From Providencia sneebia DSM 19967 (GTDB lineage: Bacteria > Pseudomonadota > Gammaproteobacteria > Enterobacterales > Enterobacteriaceae), in contig NZ_CM001773.1 of assembly GCF_000314895.2 (NCBI RefSeq), positions 274,001 through 332,998 on the forward strand: DNA of 58,998 bases, in the 5' to 3' direction. Position 1 is the first letter of the stretch, and every line of letters begins with the position of its first letter. The notes below the pieces were generated by a model. That model saw only the letters and a program-made list of their open reading frames with translations. It was not told where the DNA came from and made no database searches. Below are positions 31,479 through 40,595 of this stretch, in pieces. A program made the position numbers and the translations under genes.

Positions 31479-32663
31479 TCAAATAGATTGTTCTGTTCTA
31501 TTCATTCGATGTGACAATGGTAGCCAACATAACAAGATCAAAACAGCCATTAAGAACATCAATAATCCTAAGCTAAACTGCCCATGTTGAGGTAACAAAG
31601 CGGAAACCCAAGTTGCCACACCCGACCCCACATTCTGTAATCCGCCAACTAATGCGCCAGCCGCACCCGCTAAATAAGGAAAGGGTTCCATTGCGCCTGT
31701 TGTCGCAAGTGGAAAGAGCATTCCAGCTCCAAAGAAAAACAGAGACGCAGGCAATAACAGTGTCCAAACATTCATCACACCAAACCAGCCCGGGATCCAC
31801 ATCAGTAAGCCTGCCAGCAAACAGCAAATCACCGAATGCCACATCAACGTATAAAAAGTTTTGTTATCACGCCCAGCATACCAAGCCCCAAAGAAAGCCG
31901 CCGGAATGGGAATAATAAACAAAATACTCACAGTAATGCTGTTATAGCCAAGAACTCCGCCCATCAATACGCCACTACTTGCTTCAAAGACGGCAATTCC
32001 CGCCAATGCGCCAATGAGCATGGCTAAATACACCAAAAATGAGCCAGTTGATAAAAGTTGACGATAAGATGCCAACATTTTGTGTTTTTCAGGTGAAACA
32101 GGGCGAGTTTCTGGCATCCAGTGATACATGCTAAACAAAACACTCGCACCCAATAAGAATAAGAAAACATAACATGCGTGCCATCCCCAAAAATGGGCGA
32201 CGACACCACCAAACATTGGTGCTAAAAGAGGACTCACTAAAACGCCCATATTTAATAAGCTATTTGCATAACGTAACTCTGTGCCAGTATAAAGATCTCT
32301 CGGCATGGTACGCACCATGACTCCCGCGACCCCAGTTCCTAACCCTTGCAATGCACTAGCAATGACTAACACTTCAAGTGTTGGCGCAAAAATGGCCAGT
32401 GCCGTTGAGATTAAAAAGATAATTAATCCCATTAAAACAACCGGGCGACGCCCTATTTGATCTGATAATGGGCCATAAATTAATTGAGAAAAACCATAAG
32501 TAAATAAATAAGCCGCCATAACACGTTGCACTGAACCTGATGGCTGCCCAAAATAAGTGCCGATATCAGCAATGACAGGAACATAAATTGTCTGTGTCAT
32601 CTGCCCTACTGCGGCTAAAGCAATTAACATGACCAATAAATTAATATTTTTTAGTTTTCTCAT
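31479..32663 (-). CDS. emrD: Multidrug efflux MFS transporter EmrD
   Basis: Major facilitator superfamily drug/proton antiporter of the inner membrane with 12 predicted helices. It matches E. coli EmrD along its length: VGQMTQTIYVPVIADI, the MFS loop GPLSDQIGRRPV, VMVRTMPRDLY, NSLLNMGVLVSPLLAP, ACSGVLMG-like ASSGVLMGGVLG, and ICCLLAGLLMWIPGWFGVMNVWTLL. The start at 32663 (MRKLKNINLLVM) gives 394 residues, equal to E. coli, with GAGAAG in front; in-frame upstream starts lack spaced SDs. It is divergent from fpr. Confidence 0.95.
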   Translation of the reverse strand: MRKLKNINLLVMLIALAAVGQMTQTIYVPVIADIGTYFGQPSGSVQRVMAAYLFTYGFSQLIYGPLSDQIGRRPVVLMGLIIFLISTALAIFAPTLEVLVIASALQGLGTGVAGVMVRTMPRDLYTGTELRYANSLLNMGVLVSPLLAPMFGGVVAHFWGWHACYVFLFLLGASVLFSMYHWMPETRPVSPEKHKMLASYRQLLSTGSFLVYLAMLIGALAGIAVFEASSGVLMGGVLGYNSITVSILFIIPIPAAFFGAWYAGRDNKTFYTLMWHSVICCLLAGLLMWIPGWFGVMNVWTLLLPASLFFFGAGMLFPLATTGAMEPFPYLAGAAGALVGGLQNVGSGVATWVSALLPQHGQFSLGLLMFLMAVLILLCWLPLSHRMNRTEQSI

Positions 32664-33059
32664 TTTCTTCTCAAACTCATTTGTCATCCTAAAATAACGA
32701 ACCACCTGCTATTTATAGAAAATAACAAGAAATTTTAATTTAAGGTGGAGGTACAACAGCTTACTATTTGTTTTAATAAATAAAATAACGAATGAGTGAC
32801 ACACTAAAATTCATTATGTTGTTGCGCGACTAAGATAACAAATTTAATTTTTTTTTCGAGACAGAATAGCATTTTAATTTGCAAACCAATGACAGAAATA
32901 TTCGCCACTCATGGCAAGATATCTGTACATTAAAGTTACCAAACCACCTTTGGCAAGAATAAATCACTAAAACACATTATCGATAAGCACATATAACGAA
33001 CTGTTTTAGTATAAAACACCAGTGAGCAGACTAATTAAAAAATATAGAGGTAAATAATT
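32664..33059. other. Divergent promoter region emrD/fpr
   Basis: 396 bases, AT-rich, without a gene. It must carry the promoters for emrD (left) and fpr (right). fpr is SoxRS-controlled in E. coli, but I could not place a convincing SoxS box here. Confidence 0.45.
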
Positions 33060-33806
33060 ATGGCGAATTGGGTTACAGGAACAGTAATCGAAGCAAAATT
33101 TTGGACAGACACATTGTTCAGCCTAGTCATCAATGCCCCTATTAAGCCATTTACTGCGGGTCAATACGCAAAACTAGCACTCGAAATTAATGGAGAACGC
33201 GTTCAACGCGCTTACTCTTATGTTAATGCGCCAAGCGATGACCGCCTTGAATTCTATTTTGTGATAGTACCAGAAGGTAAACTCAGCCCTCGGCTGGCTC
33301 AATTACGTTCTGGCGATACCTTACAAATTACGGATGAAGCAGCGGGCTTTTTTGTTCTCGATGAAATCCCTGAGTGTAAAAATTTATGGATGCTTTCAAC
33401 CGGTACAGCGATTGGCCCTTTTCTTTCTATTTTACAAGAAGGTAAAGACCTTGAGTGCTTTGAAAAAATCATTCTGTTACATGCCGTGCGTTACCAAAAA
33501 GATCTCAGTTATCTTCCTTTAATGCAAGAATTAGCAAAACGCTATCCAGATAAATTGCAGATAATTACTGTTGTAAGTCGAGAACAATGCGAAGGTTCAT
33601 TATATGGTCGCGTTCCCGCGCTGATTGAAAATCACCAACTTGAACACGCGGCTGGAATTGCACTTGATGTAGAAACTTGCCATATCATGCTGTGTGGTAA
33701 CCCTGAAATGGTAAGAGATACCCGCGATATGCTGAAAAAAATGCGTCAGATGAACAAGCATTTTCGCCGTAAACCGGGGCATATCAGTAGTGAGCAATAC
33801 TGGTAA
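33060..33806 (+). CDS. fpr: Ferredoxin/flavodoxin-NADP+ reductase
   Basis: FAD enzyme that reduces flavodoxin and ferredoxin with NADPH, supporting Fe-S repair and radical enzymes. The length of 248 matches E. coli. The FAD-binding RAYSYVNAP (about residues 50-58), NADPH-binding STGTAIGPFLSIL (about 117-129) and CGNPEMV are present, and the C-terminus ends in aromatic YW as in bacterial FPRs. GAGG precedes the ATG. Confidence 0.97.
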   Translation: MANWVTGTVIEAKFWTDTLFSLVINAPIKPFTAGQYAKLALEINGERVQRAYSYVNAPSDDRLEFYFVIVPEGKLSPRLAQLRSGDTLQITDEAAGFFVLDEIPECKNLWMLSTGTAIGPFLSILQEGKDLECFEKIILLHAVRYQKDLSYLPLMQELAKRYPDKLQIITVVSREQCEGSLYGRVPALIENHQLEHAAGIALDVETCHIMLCGNPEMVRDTRDMLKKMRQMNKHFRRKPGHISSEQYW

Positions 33807-33827
33807 CTTTACCTTTAATCGCGATCT

Positions 33828-33863
33828 TTCAAGTTGCCTGATGCAAAACCCAAGCAACTTGAA
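33828..33863. terminator. Hairpin between fpr and the yiiR-like gene
   Basis: TTCAAGTTGC / GCAACTTGAA, a perfect 10-bp stem with a 16-base loop in the 67-bp convergent gap. There is no strong T-run on either side, so it may act in both directions with moderate efficiency. Confidence 0.6.
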
Positions 33864-33873
33864 GGCTTATTGA

Positions 33874-34296
33874 TTAAGACAGATGATCAACTGATTGTGT
33901 TTTTTCACCATACTGATTTGCAGAATCAACCCCCACAAAGGCACCACAATCTAACACCATCATCATCATTATCAATAAAGGTAAAAACCGTCCTATTCCC
34001 CATTGCCAAACAGGCGCTAATTGACTGACATCCATTGAAAATAGCGCAAATGCCAATATGACTAAAGCAAACCATCCACCAGGTTTACCTCTATCATGTA
34101 AGCGTTTGGTGAAAATTGCAGCTAGTGGATATAACAACAAAATAAAGAGTACAATGGCAGAAAGATCAGGTAAGGAAAGGATTTTTTGAAGAAAAACAAC
34201 TATCATCATTAAAATAAACCAAAGTGCAACACCCGCCCAAAATGGTCGGCGTCCAATCCTGCCTTTGAATGAGAAAGCCCATTGTTGTAATGTCAT
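33874..34296 (-). CDS. yiiR: DUF805 inner-membrane protein (YiiR-like)
   Basis: 140 residues with three to four hydrophobic helices and the family's amphipathic start (WAFSFKGRIGRRPFWAG) and mid-motif AIFTKRLHDRGKPGGW. The function of DUF805 proteins is unknown; they are small integral membrane proteins. The symbol rests on the E. coli order fpr-yiiR-yiiQ-tpiA, which is kept here. It is divergent from yiiQ. Confidence 0.85.
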   Translation of the reverse strand: MTLQQWAFSFKGRIGRRPFWAGVALWFILMMIVVFLQKILSLPDLSAIVLFILLLYPLAAIFTKRLHDRGKPGGWFALVILAFALFSMDVSQLAPVWQWGIGRFLPLLIMMMMVLDCGAFVGVDSANQYGEKTQSVDHLS

Positions 34297-34348
34297 TACA
34301 TCTTATCCTGATACAATATAGAAACTTTAATATGAGTGGCGAACAAAA

Positions 34349-34963
34349 ATGAAACGATACACACTCCGTACAATTCACTGCATCATAACCGTTTTTGTAC
34401 TTAGTTTGCCACACCTGACCTTCGCGCAAAAAGTACCCACTTTACCCAATAGTGATTTTGAGGTTGCTTATCTCTCCGCTGATGCGCCTTCTTTTGAACT
34501 CACAATCCCGCAATTTCGCCAGCAATTTAGTCAAGCAAATCCAGATTTACCGCTACATGAATATAAAGTGATATCAAGCCAAGATATTTCTGCACCATAT
34601 ATTCGCGCAGTTTCACGCATAAACCCAAATATCTATTCATCTGCGGTACTTGAGCGGGGAAGTGAAAAAATCAAAAGCTTACAAATTACGCTACTTTCAA
34701 CAGAAAGTGCTGAAGAAAACAAGAAAAATCAAGAAATAATCGAACGTTATATTCTTGCATTAGTTCAACAATTCACGCCCACAACCCATTTTGATAAATC
34801 AGTTGAACTCACAAAATCACTGAATAAATTTAATGCAGATAAAAGCCAAACACTCGCAGAAGAAGCACGTGTCGATACCGTACGCTATGTTTTAGTAAAA
34901 AGTGACAATAATGTACTTACTTTTGCTGTTGAACCGATTAAGCTAGAGACAGAAACACCTTAA
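34349..34963 (+). CDS. yiiQ: YiiQ-family (DUF1454) periplasmic protein
   Basis: 204 residues with an N-terminal signal peptide (basic MKRYTLR, hydrophobic core, cleavage expected near LTFAQK, about residue 27). The mature domain is a small alpha/beta protein with no catalytic motif I recognise. Position between yiiR and tpiA and overall size match E. coli YiiQ, a DUF1454 protein of unknown function. Confidence 0.85.
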   Translation: MKRYTLRTIHCIITVFVLSLPHLTFAQKVPTLPNSDFEVAYLSADAPSFELTIPQFRQQFSQANPDLPLHEYKVISSQDISAPYIRAVSRINPNIYSSAVLERGSEKIKSLQITLLSTESAEENKKNQEIIERYILALVQQFTPTTHFDKSVELTKSLNKFNADKSQTLAEEARVDTVRYVLVKSDNNVLTFAVEPIKLETETP

Positions 34964-35079
34964 AGAAGATAATTATCACCACAATCATCATTGGCGTGAT
35001 AAAAAGCAAAGTTATTGTTAAATATTCGCTTTATACTTATCACCAAAATAATTCAAACTTTCTGGTTGGAGGAAACAAA

Positions 35080-35850
35080 ATGCGACATCCATTAGTAATG
35101 GGTAACTGGAAACTAAACGGCAGTACCCAAATGGTTAATGACCTAATTGCAGGTCTACGCAATGAGCTAAGCAGTGTTGATGGCTGTGATGTAGCCATCG
35201 CACCACCAGCAATCTACCTGAGCCAAGCAAAACATGCTATCGCGGGTAGCCGTATCGCATTAGGCGCTCAAAACGTTGATGTAAATCTATCAGGTGCATT
35301 TACGGGTGAGCTATCAGCAGAAATGCTGAAAGACATTGGCGCAAAATATATTATTATTGGTCACTCAGAACGTCGTACCTATCACCATGAAAGTGATGAA
35401 TTTATCGCGAAAAAATTTGCTGTACTAAAAGAACAAGGTCTGATCCCAGTTCTATGTATTGGTGAAACTGACGCTGAAAACGAAGCTGGCAAAACAGAAG
35501 AAGTTTGTGCTCGCCAAATTGATGCTGTTCTGAACACATTAGGTGCAGAAGCTTTCCAAGGTGCCGTTATTGCTTATGAACCAATCTGGGCAATCGGTAC
35601 AGGTAAATCAGCAACTCCTGCACAAGCACAAGCAGTGCATAAATTTATTCGTGATCATATCGCGAAAAAAGATGCTGCTGTTGCAGAACAAGTCATTATC
35701 CAATACGGCGGTTCTGTTAACGCAGGTAACGCAGCTGAGCTCTTCACTCAACCAGATATTGATGGTGCTTTGGTGGGTGGTGCATCACTAAAAGCTGATG
35801 CCTTTGCTGTCATCGTCAAAGCAGCAGCAGAAGCGAAAAAAGCGAAGTAA
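35080..35850 (+). CDS. tpiA: Triose-phosphate isomerase
   Basis: Glycolytic TIM-barrel enzyme interconverting DHAP and glyceraldehyde 3-phosphate. It has 256 residues from the ATG at 35080, which follows TGGAGGAAACAAA; the longer frame upstream is not conserved. Active-site features are NWKLNG (Lys), IIGHSERR (His about 96), and [12 protein letters not shown] (Glu about 168 with loop 6), plus the phosphate-binding GGSVN and [10 protein letters not shown]. Confidence 0.98.
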   Translation: MRHPLVMGNWKLNGSTQMVNDLIAGLRNELSSVDGCDVAIAPPAIYLSQAKHAIAGSRIALGAQNVDVNLSGAFTGELSAEMLKDIGAKYIIIGHSERRTYHHESDEFIAKKFAVLKEQGLIPVLCIGETDAENEAGKTEEVCARQIDAVLNTLGAEAFQGAVIAYEPIWAIGTGKSATPAQAQAVHKFIRDHIAKKDAAVAEQVIIQYGGSVNAGNAAELFTQPDIDGALVGGASLKADAFAVIVKAAAEAKKAK

Positions 35851-35888
35851 TTTACATTGTCTTTAAACAGTAGAATAGTTTAAAGCAA

Positions 35889-35931
35889 GCCCGAGTGGCA
35901 TAATCTCTATGTTACTCGGGCGCTCTTTTTA
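35889..35931 (+). terminator. tpiA terminator
   Basis: GCCCGAGT / ACTCGGGC with a 17-base loop followed by GCTCTTTTTAG, about 40 bases past tpiA. Confidence 0.85.
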
Positions 35932-35981
35932 GCCATTATTCTCATCACACAAAATATAGCCGATAAATACTATCCTGCGGT

Positions 35982-36983
35982 TTAATCTCGGCGATTAATT
36001 TCATCAAACACGCCGCCATTAGAAAAATGGGTCGCCTGTGCCTTTGTCCAACCGCCAAAGTCTTTATCAACCGTCAAAAGCTGCAAATTTGGAAAAGTCT
36101 TTTCATACTTTTTGGCAACTTCTGCATTGCGAGGGCGATAATAATTTTTTGCTGCAATTTCTTGCCCTTCAGGTGAATACAAATAATCTAAATAAGCTGT
36201 AGCCACTTCTCGACGCTCGCGTTTATCTACTGTTTTATCGACGACAGCCACAGTCGGCTCCGCTAAAATAGAAACACTCGGGGTCACTATTTCAAACTGG
36301 CCATTTTGCCCAAGCTCATTAATCGCTAAAAGTGCTTCATTTTCCCAAGCAATCAGCACATCACCAATACCTCTTTCAACAAAGCTATTTGTTGCGCCGC
36401 GAGCACCAGAATCCAACACTTCTACATTTTGATATAGCTGTTTTACGAACGCTTTCGCTTTTTCAGGATCTTGTTGATTTTTTTCCAAAGCATAGCCCCA
36501 AGCAGCAAGATAATTCCAGCGCGCCCCACCGGATGTTTTTGGATTTGGTGTCACGATCGAAACATCTTTACGCACTAAATCATCCCAATCATGAATATTT
36601 TTCGGATTATCTTTACGTACTAAAAAAACGATTGTGGATGTATAAGGCGCCGAGTTTTCAGGTAAACGCGTGATCCAATCCTTATCTATGCGACCACTTT
36701 GCGCAATCGCATCCACATCATAAGCTAATGCTAATGTTACAACATCAGCTTCAAGACCGTTGATAACTGATGTTGCCTGCTTACCTGACCCGCCATGAGA
36801 TTGGCGAATGGTGACGGTATCACCTGTTTTTTCTTTCCAATGTTGGCTGAAAGCTTGATTATATTGTTGATATAGCTCTCTTGTTGGGTCATAAGAAACA
36901 TTCAATAATTGGATATCCTTAGCCCATGCCCCAGCCGTCAGCACAAATAAAAATGCGGTCGCCACTTGCCATTTCTTCATCAT
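35982..36983 (-). CDS. sbp: Sulfate-binding periplasmic protein Sbp
   Basis: Periplasmic component of the sulfate ABC importer. From the ATG at 36983 (AAGGA 6 bases upstream) it has 333 residues: a signal peptide [21 protein letters not shown], then a mature start [17 protein letters not shown] that is nearly identical to E. coli Sbp. [32 protein letters not shown] and [22 protein letters not shown] are family hallmarks. It is convergent with tpiA. CysB control is expected from family knowledge; no site was identified. Confidence 0.97.
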   Translation of the reverse strand: MMKKWQVATAFLFVLTAGAWAKDIQLLNVSYDPTRELYQQYNQAFSQHWKEKTGDTVTIRQSHGGSGKQATSVINGLEADVVTLALAYDVDAIAQSGRIDKDWITRLPENSAPYTSTIVFLVRKDNPKNIHDWDDLVRKDVSIVTPNPKTSGGARWNYLAAWGYALEKNQQDPEKAKAFVKQLYQNVEVLDSGARGATNSFVERGIGDVLIAWENEALLAINELGQNGQFEIVTPSVSILAEPTVAVVDKTVDKRERREVATAYLDYLYSPEGQEIAAKNYYRPRNAEVAKKYEKTFPNLQLLTVDKDFGGWTKAQATHFSNGGVFDEINRRD

Positions 36984-37390
36984 TCTATTCCTTATCAAAT
37001 TAATGTTAAGGCAGGCTGACAGATCTTAATGGCTACAGGAAATAACTAAAAATAACGACTTATATGATAGTGGAATATAGCCATATTAATTCAAATATAA
37101 AATAAAGTAGAATTGATATTTTTATTAACTATCTGAATCATTTAGGAAATAGAAAATGTTATTGAATATAAAGAGAGATGATAGATATAGTTGAGCTATA
37201 TTAATAGTTAATTTTAATTTCTTATACACTTTCATCATTTAACGTTATTTTTATTTATAAATAGCCTCCATAGATTTGAAAGTAATATTTATACAGATAA
37301 GAAAAATATTATCTCTATAATAGCTATTAAACTATTTTTAATATCTATAACTTGTTATTTTCATAAATGGATTAAACATAAAAGACAAGC
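36984..37390. other. AT-rich gap upstream of sbp
   Basis: About 400 bases of very AT-rich DNA between the sbp start and the pfkA terminator. Nothing gene-like was seen; it presumably contains the sbp promoter. Confidence 0.45.
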
Positions 37391-37418
37391 CGCTAGGAGT
37401 ACAAAAATACTCCTAGCG
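37391..37418 (-). terminator. pfkA terminator
   Basis: CGCTAGGAGTA / TACTCCTAGCG, a perfect 11-bp stem with a 6-base loop, followed on the minus strand by GCTTGTCTTTT; about 30 bases beyond the pfkA stop. Confidence 0.75.
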
Positions 37419-37446
37419 TGAAGATATGTGTGCAATTGAACGTGAA

Positions 37447-38424
37447 TTAGTACAATTTTTTAGCGGTATCGTACCAATCTTTCTTGAAGACACGTTTCAT
37501 ATTCATTACGGCATCAATAATATCGTGATGGACTAATTTTTCATTTTGAATACCAACACAACGACCACCATAACCTTCAAGTAGCAGTTGGATTGAATAT
37601 GCGCCCATACGCGATGCTAAAATACGGTCATAAGCAACGGGTGATCCCCCGCGCTGAATGTGACCCAGTACTGTTGCACGTGTTTCGTGATGTGTCTCTT
37701 TCTCTATATATTTTGCTAATTCATCAACATCACAAACATGTTCTGTGATAGCAACAATGGCGTGTCGTTTACCTTTTTCAATACCAAGTTTGATCTCAGA
37801 AAGGAGCTCTTCACGATCAAAAGGCATCTCATTTTCAGGTAAAACTAAAAACTCACATCCTCCGGCAATCGCAGCAGATAGCGTTAAATCACCGCAATAA
37901 CGTCCCATAACCTCGACAATTGAAATACGTTTATGAGAAGTTGATGTATCACGCAAACGGTCAATTGCTTCAACTACCGTTTCAAGAGCAGTAAAATAAC
38001 CAATGGTATAATCTGTACCCGCAACATCATTATCAATCGTTCCCGGCAAACCAATACACGGGAAACCAGCTTCTGTCAGTGCTTTTGCACCAAGGTAAGA
38101 ACCATCACCACCAATAACAACTAGCGCATCAATGTGATTTTTTTTCAGATTATCAATGGCAACAGCGCGAACTTTTTCGTCACGAAACTGTGGAAAACGA
38201 GCAGAACCGAGGAAAGTTCCCCCACGATTTATCATGTCGGAAACACTGTAGCGATCGAGTTGTTTCATACGATTTTCATATAAGCCAAGGTACCCATCAT
38301 AAATACCCATAACCTCTAAACCTTCACCCAATGCAGCACGAACAACACCACGGATTGCAGCGTTCATGCCCGGAGCATCACCACCACTCGTTAATACCCC
38401 AATTCTTTTAATCTGTTTGACCAT
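37447..38424 (-). CDS. pfkA: 6-phosphofructokinase I
   Basis: ATP-dependent glycolytic kinase phosphorylating fructose 6-phosphate. It has 325 residues (E. coli 320). [18 protein letters not shown] (ATP site), [11 protein letters not shown], and the catalytic [18 protein letters not shown] are all present, as is [10 protein letters not shown] for effector and substrate binding. It neighbours sbp as in E. coli; the upstream side differs, since fieF is not found and loiP follows instead. Confidence 0.98.
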   Translation of the reverse strand: MVKQIKRIGVLTSGGDAPGMNAAIRGVVRAALGEGLEVMGIYDGYLGLYENRMKQLDRYSVSDMINRGGTFLGSARFPQFRDEKVRAVAIDNLKKNHIDALVVIGGDGSYLGAKALTEAGFPCIGLPGTIDNDVAGTDYTIGYFTALETVVEAIDRLRDTSTSHKRISIVEVMGRYCGDLTLSAAIAGGCEFLVLPENEMPFDREELLSEIKLGIEKGKRHAIVAITEHVCDVDELAKYIEKETHHETRATVLGHIQRGGSPVAYDRILASRMGAYSIQLLLEGYGGRCVGIQNEKLVHHDIIDAVMNMKRVFKKDWYDTAKKLY

Positions 38425-38839
38425 GATGACCTCTGACTAATGAATATAAATTGCAAATCTATGAAGAGCACGGGCAATAGCACTGCATATTTCTCAGCTA
38501 ATTCCGTTATAAATTGTCAGTGCTGAATTGATTCACCTAACATTATGATACGGTAAAGCGATGTTTATATCCCCACGCTTTAACGCTTTATTGTGATCTA
38601 GATTACATTATTCTCATTTAAAAGCTGTTTGCCGAGAAAACAAAGATTCACTATAGCTGGAGTTGCCTTACTTCGAAACAAAAATTAATCGCTAATATTA
38701 ACATTTAATCAACACAAGTATTTGACATTAAGTATGAAAAGAATCATTGCTGAGGTGAGGTAATCTATAGTTTTCATCAGTTTTAAGTCAACATACTCGA
38801 TTTATGACCTCAAATAGTTCAAAATAGCCTCAACAAAAA
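38425..38839. other. Gap upstream of pfkA
   Basis: About 415 bases without a convincing gene on either strand; it contains the pfkA promoter. In E. coli the cation exporter gene fieF occupies the neighbouring slot, but I see no remnant of it here. Confidence 0.45.
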
Positions 38840-38876
38840 AGCTTCATCAACGAGTGTATACCAAGTTGATGAAGCT
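38840..38876 (-). terminator. loiP terminator
   Basis: AGCTTCATCAAC / GTTGATGAAGCT, a perfect 12-bp stem with a 13-base loop, followed on the minus strand by TTTTTGTTG. Confidence 0.85.
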
Positions 38877-38917
38877 ATATTTAAGACAAACTTTTTTCAA
38901 TTATCTAATGGCTAAAA

Positions 38918-39670
38918 TTATTTAGCATCCGCAGCAATACGTTCGCGGATATTCTGCGCACGTTCTTCGGAAGGTGGATGTGAATCAAACATACTGCTAT
39001 CACCGCCGCCCAACTTAGCTAACTTCTCAAAACTGGTTACTAAACCATCAGTTTTAATACCCCGTTTTTTGAGTAAATCATAAGAGAAGTTATCCGCTTC
39101 ACTTTCTTGATGTTGAGAAAATTGTGAATTAACCAATTTTTCGCCTAATGCAGCAATTTGAGAAGAACTTAACTGTTCAATTGCGCCGCCAGCAGATGCC
39201 GCAGCAGTGCGAGCTGCCACTGTCGCATAAGCAACTTGCATTGCTTTACGAGTATGACCTAATGCCACATGCCCCATTTCATGGCCCAGAACACCCTCAA
39301 CCTCATTATCATTCATCATATCCATCAGACCGCTATACACACGCACACAGCCATTAGCCATCGCCCATGCGTTAACATCATCAGTCATATAAACTTTATA
39401 ATTGACAGGAGTTCCATCGACTTCATTACCCAATGATTTAGCAATTTTATCTAAACGCTTTGCATATTTACTGGATGGTGGAGCAATTTTATTCTGAGCA
39501 TCCATCTCTTGGCAGGACTGATCAGTTAATTGCTTAACATCAGCATCGCTCAATGTGGCAGCTTGGAATAATTGCATACCAGAGTTAGCCAACATCCCAT
39601 GATCCAAGTTTTTACAACCCGCTAAGACAGCTGTGGCAACCGCAACTGCAATAAAAGCCTTCATTTTCAT
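38918..39670 (-). CDS. loiP: M48 metalloprotease lipoprotein LoiP
   Basis: Envelope zinc metalloprotease (formerly YggG) linked in E. coli to low-osmolarity stress. It has 250 residues with a lipoprotein signal ending at LAGC (Cys18) and the HExxH zinc motif in GHEMGHVALGH (about residues 130-139), followed by the third-ligand region EADNFSYDLL. KVYMTDDVNAWAMANGCVRVYSGLMD matches E. coli LoiP closely. I kept the first ATG (39670); AGGA is about 10 bases upstream. In E. coli loiP lies elsewhere, so its position beside pfkA and cpxP is a local rearrangement. Confidence 0.94.
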   Translation of the reverse strand: MKMKAFIAVAVATAVLAGCKNLDHGMLANSGMQLFQAATLSDADVKQLTDQSCQEMDAQNKIAPPSSKYAKRLDKIAKSLGNEVDGTPVNYKVYMTDDVNAWAMANGCVRVYSGLMDMMNDNEVEGVLGHEMGHVALGHTRKAMQVAYATVAARTAAASAGGAIEQLSSSQIAALGEKLVNSQFSQHQESEADNFSYDLLKKRGIKTDGLVTSFEKLAKLGGGDSSMFDSHPPSEERAQNIRERIAADAK

Positions 39671-40032
39671 ACAATAATTATCCTATGTAATTTTGTGTTC
39701 TTCTTTTTAAGCTTCAAGACTATAAATTTTGCAAAAAATAACAATAGGAATAAGGCGCAACTATCTATTTCATATAGTTTTCGTCCATTTCTTATGAAAA
39801 TAGATTTATTGTCAGAATAATAAGCTGTGTTATTTGGAATAAAATATATGAAAATCAAAACAATCACTTTGTGATCATTCAGGTAAATTATGAATGGAAT
39901 AGAAAAAGAAATAGATGATATGCCATATCTTAAATTGTTTGAATAATAGTTAAGCTTATTATCTTTCATTTTCAGATAAAGTTGCAGAACTTTAAACAAC
40001 ATCATAATCAACTTTTTGTTAGGCTTCATGGC

Positions 40033-40059
40033 GGGTGCTTGATCCTATTTGGTTCAAGC
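40033..40059 (+). promoter_or_regulatory. 5' tac-like stem and fold-back element of the hok-type mRNA
   Basis: GCTTGATCC (40037-40045) can pair locally with GGTTCAAGC (40051-40059) around loop TATTT. The overlapping GGGTGCTTGA (40033-40042) is also perfectly complementary to TCAAGCACCC at 40383-40392, about 340 bases downstream of the toxin leader. Two mutually exclusive pairings of this kind match the tac stem and the 3' fold-back inhibition (fbi) described for hok mRNA of plasmid R1. Confidence 0.6.
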
Positions 40060-40079
40060 ATTTTATGTAAGAACTAGAT

Positions 40080-40150
40080 AAGAGAAAGCCTCGTTAATTA
40101 TTTACATTTATGTAACAATCAACGAGGCGCACATCTTAACCTAACCAATT
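40080..40150 (-). ncRNA. Candidate Sok-like antisense RNA
   Basis: On the minus strand GCCTCGTT (40128-40121) and AACGAGGC (40095-40088) form an 8-bp stem followed by TTTCTCTT, a typical intrinsic terminator opposite the hok leader. Sok RNAs of about 60-70 bases are transcribed against this part of the leader and block toxin translation. The 5' end given is a guess; no promoter was fixed. Confidence 0.4.
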
Positions 40151-40160
40151 AAGATTGTGC

Positions 40161-40178
40161 CTCCTTGAAATTAAGGAG
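40161..40178 (+). promoter_or_regulatory. Hairpin masking the hok ribosome-binding site
   Basis: CTCCTT / AAGGAG with loop GAAATT. The 3' arm AAGGAG is the best Shine-Dalgarno for the toxin ATG (9 bases before it), so the hairpin would hide it. A second stem upstream (GCACATCTTAA with TTAAGATTGTGC, 40129-40160) adds to a compact leader, as expected for translationally silent hok mRNA. Confidence 0.6.
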
Positions 40179-40187
40179 TCAAGGAAA

Positions 40188-40319
40188 ATGACCAAGTATG
40201 CGCTTAACGCGCTAATTGTCGTCTGTGTGACGATACTGTGTTTCGTGTTACTAACAAAAGGCGAACTTTGTTCTTTTAGTTACAGTAGCGGGAATACAGT
40301 AGTTCAGGCGGAAAGATAA
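40188..40319 (+). CDS. Hok/Gef-family small membrane toxin
   Basis: 43-residue peptide beginning MTKYALNALIVVCVTILCFV and ending in GNTVVQAER. It has the Hok plan: a short polar start, one membrane helix with the family's VCVTIL core, then LTKGELC (Hok proteins have a conserved Lys/Arg-x-x-LC) and a short periplasmic tail with SGNT. Family members insert in the inner membrane and depolarise it. It is a few residues shorter than typical Hok (about 50), lacking the usual AYE ending, so activity is uncertain. The leader carries stacked hairpins and a predicted antisense RNA. I found no clear mok-like overlapping frame apart from a TTG-started nonapeptide ending in ATGA at the toxin start. It lies between loiP and cpxP. 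Confidence 0.82.
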   Translation: MTKYALNALIVVCVTILCFVLLTKGELCSFSYSSGNTVVQAER

Positions 40320-40326
40320 TGCCTAG

Positions 40327-40360
40327 CGGGGAGCTTGTATATCCCCCGTTATTTTTCTTC
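40327..40360 (+). terminator. Possible hairpin after the Hok-type gene
   Basis: CGGGGA pairs with TCCCCCG (one bulge) around a loop of about 9 bases, followed by TTATTTTTCTTC. It could end a truncated toxin mRNA; the fold-back element at 40383-40392 lies beyond it, so readthrough or processing would matter. Confidence 0.5.
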
Positions 40361-40443
40361 TTCAATTGCTCTGGTTTAGGCTTCAAGCACCCTTTTCAAA
40401 ACCATACTGTTTTCTTTTGTTGCGATGATTGTCATTTTTAGAG

Positions 40444-40469
40444 CAAAAAAAAAGCCCCTAAAAGGGGCT
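40444..40469 (-). terminator. cpxP/cpxQ terminator
   Basis: AGCCCCT / AGGGGCT with a 3-base loop, followed on the minus strand by TTTTTTTTT. It ends both the cpxP mRNA and the CpxQ RNA. Confidence 0.9.
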
Positions 40470-40504
40470 ATAAAAGACAGGGATGGTGTCTATGGCAAGG
40501 AAAA
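40444..40504 (-). ncRNA. cpxQ: CpxQ-type sRNA from the cpxP 3' UTR
   Basis: On the minus strand downstream of cpxP there is TTTTCCTTGCCATAGACACC, continuing ATCCCTGTCTTTTATAG, then the terminator stem AGCCCCT / AGGGGCT and nine T. The first part is, as I recall it, essentially identical to E. coli and Salmonella CpxQ, an Hfq-binding sRNA of about 58 bases cut by RNase E from cpxP mRNA that represses envelope-protein mRNAs under Cpx stress. The terminator stem sequence differs but its role is kept. Confidence 0.85.
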
Positions 40505-40595
40505 ACTTCACTTATTGCTACTTCACTACTATGGATCAAGAGATTTTTGGATCAAGAGATTCAGCTACGATAAAACAACTACATTGAATAACGTT

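Noticed and set aside
32664..33059. SoxS box upstream of fpr
   Set aside because: Expected from E. coli, but no stretch matched the consensus well enough to report.
37010..37390. AT-rich gap between pfkA and sbp checked for small genes or tRNA
   Set aside because: No start with SD, no tRNA T-loop motif, no sustained frame.
39667..40029. 120-residue minus-strand frame upstream of loiP
   Set aside because: Low-complexity Lys/Ile/Asn/Phe-rich translation of AT-rich DNA, no family resemblance, and it overlaps the loiP upstream region and the hok-type mRNA 5' end.
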